A stretch of DNA of 64,000 nucleotides, taken from contig NC_081413.1 in the NCBI RefSeq assembly GCF_030272615.1, forward strand, positions 552,385,136 through 552,449,135, written 5' to 3'. The first letter of the stretch is position 1; each line of letters starts with the position of its first letter. Positions 32,184 to 44,374 of the stretch are shown here, piece by piece. The translations under genes and the position numbers were made by a program. The notes under the pieces were generated by a model. It searched no databases. It had not been told where the DNA came from and saw only the letters and a list, made by a program, of their open reading frames with translations. This DNA is from Cryptomeria japonica. Its lineage: Eukaryota; Streptophyta; Pinopsida; Cupressales; Cupressaceae.

Positions 32184-34634
32184 CTAAAGATCAGCCATGA
32201 ACCTATCCAGATAGCCTACAAATGCCATTAGTTTATCGCCTGAACCTAGTATTGTTTGCAACAACATGTTTAACTTTTTGTTTTCTTCGTTCCACATTAT
32301 GGTGTCCACATCCTCTAAATTTGTATGTGCATTAGAAATGCTATCGACGACAAGTTCAAGTGTTGGGTTTTCATTATTATTAGCAAATTTTGGAGTTGAC
32401 ATAGGAATAGGATATGTATGAAACAAGATCTTAGAGTGAAGTACACATCTGTTAAGTTAGCGAAGATCGACATTCATGAACATCCACTTACCCGAAACAT
32501 GTGAATCATGGAATGAATTGTTCATCATTGCAACAACCTTCAATGCATGCTTGCACATGTTTCCTTGCAAACTCCATAGACATTCACAGATGTAGAAGTG
32601 ATCCCTAAATTTCCTAACCACATACTAGTTGCACAAGGACTGACTTTTCACCTAGTACCAACTAGGAGTAGTGTCATCTGGAACACAATCGGCATCAAGA
32701 ATTTCCTTTGCCCTCTCCATACTAGTTTGCAAATGTGTCAACCTCTAGGTTTTTATAAATTCAAAATGCTCAATTCTCGCTTATGCTGGTAGAATTGTTC
32801 CACTTTATACACAAGTCTAAAATACAGATTGTCCATCCTCCTCGAGCATGTCTTTTTATCATCTCTTAGGTGCAGCGAATTCAATTTTCCATGGTATGAT
32901 TCGATGGAATTATTTGTGTCCTAGTTAGCATGAGCGAAATTCCTAAAGTTTTTCGCCCACATAGCTAGCCAAAAAAAAAATGAAAAAAAGAAATTAAAAA
33001 TAGGAGTAGGATGTCAACTACCAAACAACAACCAAAATGGGTAACAAGTCATAAAGCCAAGTCAAATGTAATGTCCAACTCACTGATACGGCCTTCTCCT
33101 TGACATCATGTCTTGTAGAAGTACTCTAAAAAATGTGGTTGATCACTAAATTTGACAAAGAAAGTGTGCAGCTCCTCCAGAGTGCTCTCTTCACTTTCAT
33201 GCATTGCCATCATTATCGCCCCTAGATGGCGAAAAATGTCCATTTCTCTTTCCTTTGTTGCATACTTGTACACATTCTTCAACCATGTTTGACACACGTG
33301 CCAAATACAAAGTATGACACGGCATTCAAAAACACTCCTGTTAGGAACAAAATGTTTAATTGAGCTGGGAGCCTACTTGAATTTGAAATAAAATGCAGAC
33401 CAATGTATCAGAATGTTTGATTTCATGCAGAAAAACATTTCGCTCTTGCACTTACTCTATCGCTTGAATCTCTGCACTTGTATCATCCGTGATAAATGCA
33501 TTGATCCTCCAATAAGGCCTATTTTCCTTTCCTCATCTCAAAAACTCCATCAACCATGCCTAGATATCCCCAATCTTGTTCCTCAATGTCATGGCCCATG
33601 CAACAGGCACCCCCGATTGCTGTTCGTCGAAGACGAGACATGAATACAATTGGTATTGTTTTAAATAGCAAACAGGAAGATCATGAGCATCCACAAATCA
33701 AATGGGTTGCATGAAAACAAGTTAAGTTAGAAGAGATTTACCCCGTATTTGTTTGTTGCAAATGTCAAATCCATTGAGATGATTGAGTCATGCGAGAATC
33801 GAACCATCATGTCAAGCATCCAAGACGTTTGTATTCCTATAATGAAAGTTATGTCGATACCTTGTGGCTGCTAGGAAAAAAAAAGAAATTTGCCTCATCT
33901 TGTTTTTTCTATTCTAAGATGCTAGTGGCATCGTCCACATGCTTTCGTGACCGAATAGAACAGACCCTCGTTGCCGCGTTCATAACATCCTTGCGTGTGA
34001 TGAATGAATCTCTCTTCTTCAACATGTCATGAAAAATGAGATCATCAAGATGTTTGTCCATAATAGCATCAACACTCACATCCACCAGTAACAACCTCTC
34101 TATATATGCTTTGCATTCATCGGAAAGGTTTGGTGCAAATTGAGAGTGCAGCTCATTGCTGGTATCATCCATGCCATGACAAGCTTCACCATTCTTGTCT
34201 ACATGCCACGGTTGCTTCAATATCAAGATGGCCACATCTGGCCTACCATATAACACCTTAACAATGAAGTAGCATGTACAACCTCTTTTTTCTGATATGT
34301 CCAGGCGCGCTTCTTATTTGGCAAATTTTTCCTATTGTCTTCTAGTCCATATGAACACCAATACCTTCAAAAACAACTCTCGTATTATCAACAACATTTG
34401 TAATGTCATTAAATATAGACAAAGAATAGGAAAGAATGTGTCTACGAAATGGTTGTACATCTTTGTTGTATGCATGTTGTGCACAACACTATCGTGCTCA
34501 CCATGTCGCTTTCGGAGGAATTGGGTTTCAACACCTTTGCGCAACGATCCTCTTCTGATGAATGCATCCAATCTACTGAGTGGAATTGTTGCACAAAGGT
34601 CTATCGTTGAACCTTTTTCGACACAAATTGACAT
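32184..34634 (-). pseudogene. Mutator-like (MULE) transposase with SWIM zinc finger, intron-containing, decayed
   Basis: Read on the minus strand. The N-terminal region (34634-33909) includes RKKRGCTCYFIVKVLYGRPD and a HVDKNGEACHG block (zinc-binding N-terminus typical of MULE/FAR1 relatives), and KHLDDLIFHDMLKKRDSF. The MULE catalytic domain follows: GIQTSWMLDMMVRFSHDS and ISMDLTFATNKYG (first catalytic Asp), LVFDEQQSGVPVAW, then RINAFITDDTSAEIQAIE (second Asp), CRVILCIWHVCQTWLK, then NFAHAN-stop-DTNNSIESYHG. A SWIM finger, CECLWSLQGNMCKHALK (C-x-C ... C-x-H), lies at about 32590-32540. Introns: 33656-33741 (acceptor AA instead of AG), 33338-33455 and 32965-33083 (both GT-AG and phase-consistent). 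Stops such as the one in YFYKT-stop, and a shift near 33830, show loss of function. A C-terminal block (32426-32184) follows. Confidence 0.88.
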
Positions 34635-34639
34635 CCACT

Positions 34640-35100
34640 AAATATCCCTTGAACAGAAATAATGCAAACCTTCACCAACATCTTGAACTTCCAATACCAT
34701 AATGTCCTACCATTTTCAGTGTTTTCCCATTACGGTCATGTACATATCGGACAAAGATAGAGATAACAGCAACAGTAAATAGCCATGGTGATGATATCTT
34801 CAGTGTGATAGTGTTTTGAGATAGTGGTTGATGTCAAATGTGTTTGCCATGATATTGTCACTTGGCACAAATGATTTCACAAAGCTACATTACTGTTAGG
34901 TTCATCCTGTTAGCACATATTTTTACAAAATAGTTTTGTGCTATATATGGATGCTTTTAGTTTCATCATAAGAGAATTTACTGCTGGATTGTATGTACAA
35001 GTGATATGTTACAGTATCTTCATGAAAAAGCATCACTTGGGCATATTCAAGGAAATATTGAGTAGTATGGCATTCTGGCAATCCTCGTCTTGACAATAAG
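34640..35100. other. No gene seen
   Basis: This stretch lies between the 5' end of the MULE transposase and copy B. I looked for a terminal inverted repeat matching the 29-30 kb region and did not find one. Confidence 0.55.
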
Positions 35101-35101
35101 T

Positions 35102-37712
35102 TTCATTGCAGAAGTACTTTTGGAGGATCAGAGATTATTGGAATTTCTTACCAGGAAATACAGAAAAGAAAAAAGATCCATCCAATTGCCTAATGGGGAT
35201 TCGTTCATCTGAATATCTACCGGGACCATTCAAGAGGTCTTTGGTATGAATTATGAGCCCTACATGCCCCTATCCTTTACAAACCTCGAAGGAGAGTATA
35301 CCCAAATGGACACTTCTCACATAATGTGGAAGTTAGCGATTCACAAGAAGGAGAAGGGACGACATATAGAGCAGGATGGTCCTCCCTTTGAAATCACTCT
35401 GTTCAGACAATAGTTGCAATACACATACTGAGCACACAGCAAGGTCTGCAGGGAAGAAGTTCCTGATGTTACAAGGATAGGCCCATTGATGTTGGCTGCA
35501 GACATTCAAATGCATGAACCAAGGCCATTTGATTCTGCAACTTACTTGGCAGAGAAGCTACATAAAGGATTCTTGAATTTGCAAATAGAGCCTAACCCTA
35601 CTTTCAAATTTTACTCATTGCTAATGCATATGGTTTTGTTTCATGGGAAAATGCAAGGTTTGTGGCCAAAAGAATTAAAGGTGACTTCCAGGAACAAGGA
35701 AGGACATGACCAACCAATCCAATTATGGGTATCCCTATGGGACTCAAGGTTCGACAAATCACACTATGTGTTGTTTGAAGAATACTTTGTGAAGCCCTTG
35801 TATAAATTATTTGGGGTGGAGTGTGATGGGTCTATCTCACTGGAGATTAAGAGATTCTTGAGACCCCATGCTTTTGGAGACACCAGAGTCAACCACAATT
35901 GTGGTTACTGGTTTGTATGCCAGAATTTTACCTTTTTAGGGTTTATGGTTTTGAGGGAGTTTCATATATGTTTCCCACATTACTTCCTGATAGGATTGCC
36001 TATTTAAAAATTGTTAGGCAGCTTAGCATATCAAATGCCAAGCATTTAGCTAGTGCACACAAGCAGGTGTTTATGCCTGGCACTTTACATTTTAGAGATT
36101 TCACCATTGTCTCTACTAAGGCTTATGAAATGATAGAAAAGAAGGTGGTAGAGGAGTACAATCTATATGGACACTAAGCTTGGAAGAATTATGATCCAGA
36201 GGGATACATCCACCATTGTAGGAAGAGCCAAAATTTGGGATAGTATTTGCATATCCCCTTAGAGGTTGAAGATCTATTCAGAAATAAGGAACAAAATGAG
36301 GTTGTTGCGGTTTTGGAGCAATTGAACAAAGATTGGAAGAACAGAATTAGAGGCTTAAGGAACTAATAGAGGAAGGAGATTCTGAGAGCAGGTCCGATGA
36401 GAATATAGCTGTATCAACCCTCAGAGCACCTAACTTAGAAGAAGTGGCAGAGAGCCATGAGCAAGCCATGGTGAGAATGAATGCAAATGCAGATGTAAGA
36501 ATGGAAGAGCATGTTGCCTTTATTGCAGATGAAGTTTTTGTACAGTCTAAAGAGTTCAAATAATTTTTGTATCACTACAAAGGGAAAAAATTGAGGGAGA
36601 GCATCCCAAATGTTACCCCGGAGAATGAAGCAAAGATGCTTAAGAAATTGAAAGAAGACATTGATGCAGAGGTGGTCATAATGACACCATAGAGAGAGAG
36701 AGACAGCTTCTTACAGAGGCAGGTGTCATCTTGTTCCCAGGTTGGGACTTAAGTTCCTCTTTCATTTTTGATAGCTTTCTGATAGAAAGGATGTAAAGTT
36801 AGATATACAGGGTGTAAATGATATTTTATTGAATCAAGGTATGATCCAAATGAAGAGGAAATGTTGCTCTGGGCCCTATACCCTCCAAATAAGAGACCCA
36901 AAATTATAGATGTAGATAAGGCATTTGGTCATATGATGAAGCTAAAAGTGGGAGAGGTTAATCCAATTGTCACCGCAAATTTGGGGATTGACATTGCAAA
37001 ACTGAATAAGGCCCAAATGCAGTGGGTAGTAAAAGAGGGTCAAAAATATAAAAGATTATATGAAGACTTATTAAGAGGTCGTGGACATGAAGTTCCACAG
37101 ATAGTAGATACTAGTGCTCAGTGGAAGAAGAAGTATGAGGAGCAGATGAAAGAGAATATCAAGTTAAGGAGGTAAATCTGAACTGCCAGGGTCGATGTTC
37201 CTTGTGTTCTATTGACTAATAGGTTTGAGCATTTATTGGAAATCCTCTAAGAATTCTAGGCAAATTGTCAGAAGACCCTGGACAATATGGTTTCTTATAA
37301 AAGGATCTTGATGGGGTTGAAGGCACTATTGAAGGATAAGAATGCCAATGAGAAAATAGTTGAGAAGATCCAGAGAAGGTTGAAGAAACACAAGGCATTT
37401 GGCGTAGATACTAAGCAAGAATTTACTGACTGCAAGGATATTGTTAGGTATTTTATACCAGATATTGTGGATGATGCAAAGCAGTTTAAAGAAAGAGGGA
37501 TTTGGATTACAGAATGCCAGAATATACTAAACGCATCCCTTGATGTTGCTTGAGCAAATATTTTGGACATGAAGGAAACAAGTGATCAGATGGAGAAGAT
37601 GGTTACCATGGAGATCACTGTCAAAGATACCGTGTTCAACGGTAGCACTCATAAGCACATCAAGTATTTGGAGCATATGCAAAAATGTAACACATTATTG
37701 GACGACCAAAAT
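35102..37712 (+). pseudogene. Copy B of the uncharacterised family
   Basis: This is a plus-strand coding stretch with several stops and one clear frame change near 35910. Its N-terminal part has LLEFLTRKYRKEKRSIQLPN, then the best frame (35486-35910): MHEPRPFDSATYLAEKLHKG, FYSLLMHMVLFHG, QPIQLW and KRFLRPHAFGD. The frame after the shift has FRVYGFEGVSYMFPTLLPDR. The C-terminal part (36330-37700) is helical and charged, with EEQMKENIKLRR and LKALLKDKNANEKIVEKIQR, and probably an intron near 36745-36840. It matches copy C motif by motif (FYSLLMHMVLF / WYSMLMHMFLF; FLRPHAFGD / FIRPKEFAE; FRVYGFEG / FRVYGFRG). No enzyme motif or transposase/gag signature is visible. Confidence 0.65.
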
Positions 37713-37844
37713 TGACTTCTTAGTTTGAAATTTTGTTTTATGTCTAGCAGTTAGGTGTTAGGTTTTAGTTAAGTTTAGTTTAGCATGATGAAAGGGTATG
37801 TCCTTTCATTTGAATCCTCTGGCTCATGTATATGTAATGAGTCA

Positions 37845-38200
37845 CTTTTGTATCAAAGGGGGAGATAGATAGATAGATAGACATTTTCGGCCATGAGGTG
37901 GGCTGCAAGTATTATGTTTTAGAAAAGTCTAATAGGAATGAGAAGTTTAGTCTATGCAAACAGAATGTATTGGAGTATTTTGTAAGTGCAATTTTTGTAT
38001 ACACTCTTATTTGAGAATTTAAATATACAAGATTTCATGTCTTTATCTACAAATCGTTGTGTGTAATTTTGTGTTTGATGAAACCATATGTCCTCTTGAT
38101 AAATATTTTTTGATTTGCTATGATGTGTCATCACATGATGTGGTATTGAATGTAAAGTTGGGTTTATATTATTCATACAACACATAATGAAACCTTGACA
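37845..38200 (+). promoter_or_regulatory. Polypurine tract and LTR-like tail after copy B
   Basis: TATCAAAGGGGGAGATAG (37852-37869), followed by (GATA)n, resembles the polypurine tract that primes plus-strand synthesis just before a 3' LTR. Compare the real one of the copia element at 55448-55459. The next 330 bp (for example GAGAATTTAAATATACAA, about 38013) resemble in order the tail after copy C on the other strand (GAGAATATTAATATACAAT, about 38580-38560). No boundary could be fixed. Confidence 0.4.
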
Positions 38201-38860
38201 GTGATGATCTTATAATTGTCTCTTGAGTCATTAAGAATCGAATGAAAAATTGACAATAGAAATTCACATACATATGATCACCTTGATTTAATGAATCTAT
38301 ATATGCCCGACATTTATAAACTCTCAACCTATGCTAGACCCAGTCATCAAATTCATGCAAATTTATTGATTATCCATGAAAAGGAATTTAAGTATACTTA
38401 ATTTTCCTCCTTGAGGAAAAAACCTAAGACATTCTCATAATTTGCCTTGCAAATCGTTGGACCAAATTGTTTAACTAAACATTCATAGATCATTTAATCA
38501 AAATGATAACAAGCATACAGACACAAAGAAAACATAGATTTGGGCTCATAAATGATTTGATTGTATATTAATATTCTCTCATCAAAGTTTTACATAGACA
38601 CAAAATGATCCTCAAAAATGCCAAAACAAAATCCTATATATATTTTGCCAGAGCTTTCATACAAAATTCTTGCGATCCCCTTCTAGGTAGTCTTGGTATC
38701 CACTTATAGAAAATAGGATGCAACAAGCTTCGGACTTCCCTAGAAAATATTCCTATCCTAACCATAATCCCCCCCAAAAAGTTACATCAATTACAAAATA
38801 TTGTAGTACTAGGAGCACAACTGATTCTGAAATGTATTCCTATGCAAATCAGGTTGCCTA
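38200..38860. other. Non-coding tail-to-tail junction between copies B and C
   Basis: On the minus strand a G-rich tract (TTTTTGGGGGGGATTATGG, about 38778-38760) lies just beyond the end of copy C, and a TATATATAGG element is near 38640. This mirrors the layout after copy B. I see no ORF. Confidence 0.45.
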
Positions 38861-40740
38861 TGAACTGCCACGTGTCGGGGCGTAGATGGGACCTTCCTCT
38901 TCTTCTGTTTCTTTCAAAATATATTTGTTTTCCCATATTTTGAATGTATCATCATTAGGCCACAAGAATTTAATGATTTTTTTCTTCAATTTGTTCCAAC
39001 TCTTCCATGATTTTGTCAACTGTTTAACTGCCTTCTCCAAAAAGCCGAAATGTGATTTTATTTTCTCAATTTCCTCAATACTCTAAATAAATAAAGAAGT
39101 ATCATCCATGTTTATAATGTTATTAATTCTCTGGCACAATTTATGACCCAGCTCCTCAATCCATACTTTATCTTTTATCTTGTTGGTGCTCAAAAAACCT
39201 CTAGGAAACAATTCAAATTTTTCACTTGCATACTCCTTTCGGTACAAGTTTGCCCTCCTTTTGATGTTAACTCCTTCTGCCACAAAGCTGGACAACTCAT
39301 TTTCTAATTCACAAGTAGGTCTGATTATGACATCAACACCTTCTTCTTCCTGGGACAAAGAATATATAGTCTTCAAATCCACCTCTCTGGTGGTTCATTT
39401 ATCCAAAATTGGCTCCAAAGTAGCCTTTTCTTCTTTGAAAGAATCTAAAAGACTTATTACCCTTCTCATATGTATATACACAATTACTAACCCAATAGTA
39501 TTGGCAAACTTCAAAATAATACCCCTGATCTTTTCCTCATACTTATTTGCAAAAATTGTTTGAGCTTGCCTCAATCTCTCAATCTCATCCTGAATATTCT
39601 CAGCTTATTGGAAACTAGGAGTCATGGGAGAAGGAGGGAATTCAATAATTGGGCTAGAAGGAGGGGGACTTAGCATGAGAAGAAGCAATCATCGATTGGG
39701 AAGACTCACCCCTTTGATGTTGTGCTTCCAATTTACTCTTTAGCTCTAAGGTCGTGCTAGCAGCTTCTACTACCCTTGTGTTTTTGACTCTTTTCACAAT
39801 CATGCCCCCTGAGTAATGAGATTCTGAGAAATCTCTCCTTCTTTTATTTTCCTCTCTTTTAAGTGACAAAATTACAAGGGTTGCATGGTCATTACTGTAA
39901 TTCATTCCCTCTAAAGGCTTGGTCACCTTCCTTACTGCATCAAAAACTATTACATCGGCTATGTCCCATTCTAGGAGAATTAGCACTCCAGCATCTGCAA
40001 TCAATTTTCTCCCTTCCTCGGGGGTAATTGCTTCAAACTCTCTCACCATTTCATGCTTTATTTCTGCTTCAACAGTAGATGTATCCTTATGGGGTTGTTC
40101 AACTTTCCCCTTTTCACACCTTTCTTTAAACTACCCTATATGCCTTCACCAAACAAATTGTAAAAAGTCTCTTGTCTTTACAAAACTGTTATCAGCCAAA
40201 AATTCATCATTGATGATAGGATCCGCTCCTCTACCTGCAAATTCTTCAACAATCAGATCCATTTTGGCACCTGCTAGCTCTTCTGGCATCCCTTCTTTCA
40301 ATTCTCCATATGTACATGCTGTAGTCACATAAATCTGTCCACTTAATTAAATGAATATTTAGTATTTATTTGATTATTTAACCATCAATTAATAATTAAT
40401 TAAATTAATATATTTAATTAATTCATCTTAACCCTCTTCTCCTATTAATTAAATAAATTATTCAATTTATTTGATTTAATTCACTTAACCAAATTCAGAC
40501 TATTAATTAAATAAATAAATCATATTTGTTTAATTAAATCTTCTATCACATTTAAATAAATTAATATTTATTTGAAATCCCCCAAAATCCCACCTCTCAC
40601 ATTTAAATAAATTAACATTTATTTAATTCACCTTTATCCTTCACCCACTTGTATTTTCCTACAAATGCAAGTTGCACAACTATTTTAAATAAATTATTTA
40701 TTTAAAATCCTATTTATCCTCACCCACTTGAAACCTTTAA

Positions 40741-40865
40741 TGGTTTCCCTTAAAGTCTTCAAACTTAATGGCTTCCCTTGAAGTCTTCTTAAGACTTTAA
40801 TTGCTTCCCTTAAAGTCTTCAAGCCTTTAATGGTTTCCCTCAAAGTCTTCAAGCATTTTAATGCT
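40741..40865. repeat. Four degenerate 28-32-bp repeats in the solo LTR U3
   Basis: TGGTTTCCCTTAAAGTCTTC and close variants start at 40741, 40769, 40801 and 40831. In an LTR such arrays often sit in U3 and may act as enhancer repeats; that role is inference. Confidence 0.85.
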
Positions 40866-41487
40866 TTATCTTCCTTTTTCTCATTTAAATAAATTAATAT
40901 TTATTTGAATATTTATCCAAATGCAAATTACACCATTTAATTGAAATAAATGATTTTATTTTAATTGAAAATACCAAAATTCCTCCCACTTGCATTTTCC
41001 TACAAAATCCACTTGCATGCTTAAACCCCTTCCAGATTCTTCTAAACCCTTCCTAATTAACCTAATCCATCCGCTAAATATTGTCACATTCCTAAGCAAA
41101 TTGGAGTCACTTCTCAAAGACTCCAAAGTCTTTGAAAAGCAATTAATACTTTATGTGTTCAACAAATTAACCTCTAAAGTCTTCCAAACCACTTATGGCT
41201 CTTACATGACCATTAATGGTTAATTCCACTTGCACCCATGGTTAAGGACTTTGACCCCTAACTTAACCCTCATGTAAGCCATGTGTCTCTTCAAAGCATT
41301 TATTTCTTTGACTAGGTTAGCCATCATGTCCCCTCAAGCATTTAATGCTCCTTATCTCTCCTCTCAAGCCTCCTCATGGTGACACTTGTCAACATGGGAT
41401 TGGGTTGAAAGTCTCACATGGATTGAATATCTTTCAATCCTAACCCTTGTTAAGATTACTCAATCTTAACCCTTCATTTCCCCATTT

Positions 41488-41530
41488 CTTCTATAAATAG
41501 AACCCTTCTCCTCAAGCAAAGAAGAAAGCA
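41488..41530 (+). promoter_or_regulatory. LTR core promoter (TATA box)
   Basis: CTATAAATAGAACCC (TATA at 41492-41500) lies about 1.17 kb into the LTR, followed by a pyrimidine-rich leader. This is the usual U3/R arrangement and sets the LTR orientation as plus. Confidence 0.75.
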
Positions 41531-44374
41531 TTAGAGTATTGTTGTTATACTGGTATTAGCATAGAGCTTTTTCATAGCATCACTATCTACACTTGCATAG
41601 CATTTGCTTATCATATTCAACCATCCTGAATCTCCATATGGCATCCATGGATAGTGCTAAAAGCTGAGAGCTACACTCATTTGGGACTTGGAGAGGAGAG
41701 GAACAAGGGAGGAGCAACTATGAGCATCTTGATTAGCTATTTTATTCTATGTCTATATGCTTTCTATTTCATGCTTAATATATCTCTTGATATGCCTGTT
41801 TAGGATAATCTTTTGTTGCTAACACTAACGTTTGTTTCTTGTGCTCTTGTGTGTGTTGCCATCAAATAGATTTTCTAATCCTTTTTGCAGAGCATCACAT
41901 GCAATCTCCCCTAAGCTTCCTAGCTGCAGTAATTGCTCACCAACTGCCTACTCATGACCTATAAATAATGGGGATTGAGAAGGAGAATATAGGGATTGAC
42001 TTGACTATGCCTCTTTTTCCAACCTCTGCCTTTTTGGGGAAACTTGTGAGTGAAGGGCATCCTCCATTGGCCTCTTTCCCTTTGACATAGAAGGTTCATC
42101 CCTCCTAGTCATTACCACATTATATCCTGATTTCTTATACATTACATACTCTCTAGGGGGGATGACTTTGGCCAAAATGGGCTTAGTCAATACAAGCTTG
42201 GCTTTCTCAGGGTCTACCTTCATTACAACATCCTTCTTCTCATTCAGAGTCTGCATTGCATCTTCAAAGTATCCTATCAAAAAATGATCCTCTACTCAAA
42301 TGGGTGAAATCTTTTCAAAGGATCATAAATCTTGTCAAAAAATTGGACAAAATCAAGGGTCTTCTTGTATGCCAACCATTTTTCCTTTTTTACTTCTGCT
42401 CATCCAAATTAAATTCATTTCTTATCAGATCTTTAGGGAAGTGAAATTGATGAATTCTTCACCTGCACCTGACTTTCTTCCTAAACATACCATTGAAGAA
42501 GTCTTCAGGATCAGAAAACCTAGCCACTATCGTTGACAATCTGTATGGCTGAAGGAACTTCTCAAAATGTAGCCAACCACCTTTGGTTACTACAAATTGA
42601 TGTGCCATGGTGACTATTGGTCAGATTTTCCATCTTCCTTTATTCGTCAGCTCGTCTTCTTGTAGGCGTCCAATTTGCCTCATAATTTTAGCAATACCAA
42701 TCTTCAAAGGGACCTGATAGGGGAGCAAATATGGGGTTCCCCTAAAACCATATACTCTAAAAACAATAGAAATAGGATATAAGATTATGTCACCCCAATT
42801 GTGCACAATCTTGATTCTCTCTGCAAACTCCTTAGGTCTGATGAATTCAAGGAGAACCTTTGGGATCCTATGGTTCTCTTGACACAGACTAATTCTAAGC
42901 TTAGATGCAAAGCATCTATCAAACTTCAGATAGCTAGCATCTTCTTTGTCCCAAGACAGATCTGCACTCCATAACTGAACTGGCATGTCTTCACCATCCC
43001 TTTCTCTTAGTAGGTCCATATCTTTTCCAAAATATTCCATGCCTTTAAACAAGAACATATGCATCAACATGGAATACCAGCCAAAAGGTCTATCCACTTT
43101 AGCATTATTTATCCCAATTAAACCCTCATGAATGACATCTGCACCCTAAGGTGCAAAATCATATGCTACTGCTAAGGACAAGTTCAAAATTTGTGCCATC
43201 ATAATCATATAATGAGTAGGCATGACATTCTCTGCATCTTCTCTGAAAATTTGACATAGAGACCAATATACACCCTTAGACCTTAAAGTGAAGAAATTCA
43301 TAGGGAAAGGCTCCATTGTGCTAGGGCCTACCAATGTTAAGCCTCCTATCTTTGCAAAAATTTCCTTCAATGGCCCATTCCTAAGATGATCCTTCTGAGC
43401 ATCATAGACCTTCTTGAGCATTTCAAAATCAATGGGTTCTAAATAACTTGAGGCTTCATTCAGCTGGAATACCCTTCTAAGTTCATCATCAGTAATTTCA
43501 ATTAGGGGGGCCCCATTTACATTCCTCATAGTCCTACTGATAGGGTCATATCTTTTTGCAATCTGGGTCAACAAATCAATGTCCATGAAAACTCTAGGGA
43601 CCACGAGTTTCCCAACATCTAATTCCCATATATTATTTATAGGAACAGGTGTATTTCGTTGGCCAAACCTACCCTGAATAGACCTAAACCTGTTGTGCCT
43701 ATCTGGGGATCTCTCAACAAACATCCCTTGTCATATAAACCATCACCAATCTGTAGGTGGGGAGATTTGGGCACAAGTTCCTTTATTTTGGTTGCACTAT
43801 TTGTGGATTGAACCAATTATTCCAAAAAGTCATCGCAAATAGCCCTCTCTTGGTAATCTATCTTTCCCTTAAATTCTCTTTGTGGTGCCATCTTATCAAT
43901 CTAAAGCTATCATCACTTCAATTATTATTCAAATAACCCCTTCTAAATTTCCAGCACCAAACAATGTCACACAAACAGGTATTGCAAAGCACAGTCGCAG
44001 AAAAACTTACTTGTCGCCTAAGAAATCACAAAAACCACACACCTACTCTCTGCTAATCTTCTTGAAAGCTTTTTGCAATTTGAATTTCAAAACAATTTCT
44101 TATGGGGCACCTTAGCGACAACTGAGCATTAATTATCATCAATAGGGTTGTGTACTTCTACAATTAATTCTTTAAAATTTCAAATTTCGGCTCCAACGGA
44201 CCAAAAGGGCTTCTTCTAAGTATTTTTCCCTTCAGTCGTTGATCCGTAATGAGTAAAGGTCGAGCATCTTCTTATCACTATCTACCAACAATCATTAGAT
44301 CATGTGCATTCAAAACTCCCTTTAATCACTTTAGCCTTCAAAGTGGGCCCACCATTTTGTCACTCGCCTGCTCT

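Larger units (their letters stand above)
40320..41897 (+). mobile_element. Solo LTR with perfect 5-bp target duplication
   Basis: The element begins TGTAGTCACATAAATC and ends GCAGAGCATCA, so it has TG...CA termini. It is flanked on both sides by CATGC (40315-40319 and 41898-41902). Its length is 1578 bp. It contains AT-rich TTAATTAAAT tracts, a TATA box and downstream leader-like sequence, but no coding region, primer site or second LTR. This is the product expected from recombination between the two LTRs of a full element. It interrupts copy C, so it is younger than that copy. Which superfamily it came from (Gypsy or Copia) cannot be said without internal sequence. Confidence 0.92.
38858..43891 (-). 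pseudogene. Copy C of the uncharacterised family, split by a solo LTR
   Basis: The minus-strand start ATG at 43891 gives MAPQREFKGKIDYQERAICD. After a frame slip near 43735 come 192 open codons (43724-43146) and 158 open codons (43097-42621). Motifs include NNIWELDVGKLVVPRVFMDI, RNVNGAPLIEITDDELRRVF, WYSMLMHMFLFKG, LEFIRPKEFAE and FRVYGFRGTPYLLP. A solo LTR (40320-41897) then interrupts the gene. The frame resumes with CTYGELKEGMPEELAGAKMD (40319 on) and a Glu/Lys-rich helical tail to a stop at 38858 (KETEEEEGPIYAPTRGSS). The two sides join in frame once one copy of the CATGC target duplication is discounted. It is the best-preserved member of the family, with a compact first half and a charged helical second half. 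No known domain; function unknown. Confidence 0.68.

Noticed and set aside
29705-34634. Small inverted-repeat copy at 29.7 kb as the left end of the MULE
   Set aside because: I could not find a matching inverted end beyond the transposase 5' side (34.6-35.1 kb), so the link is unproven.
34297-34641. Plus-strand 114-codon frame
   Set aside because: Antisense of the MULE transposase N-terminus.
40990-41223. Plus-strand 77-codon frame
   Set aside because: Lies inside the solo LTR; LTRs are non-coding here and no motif is present.
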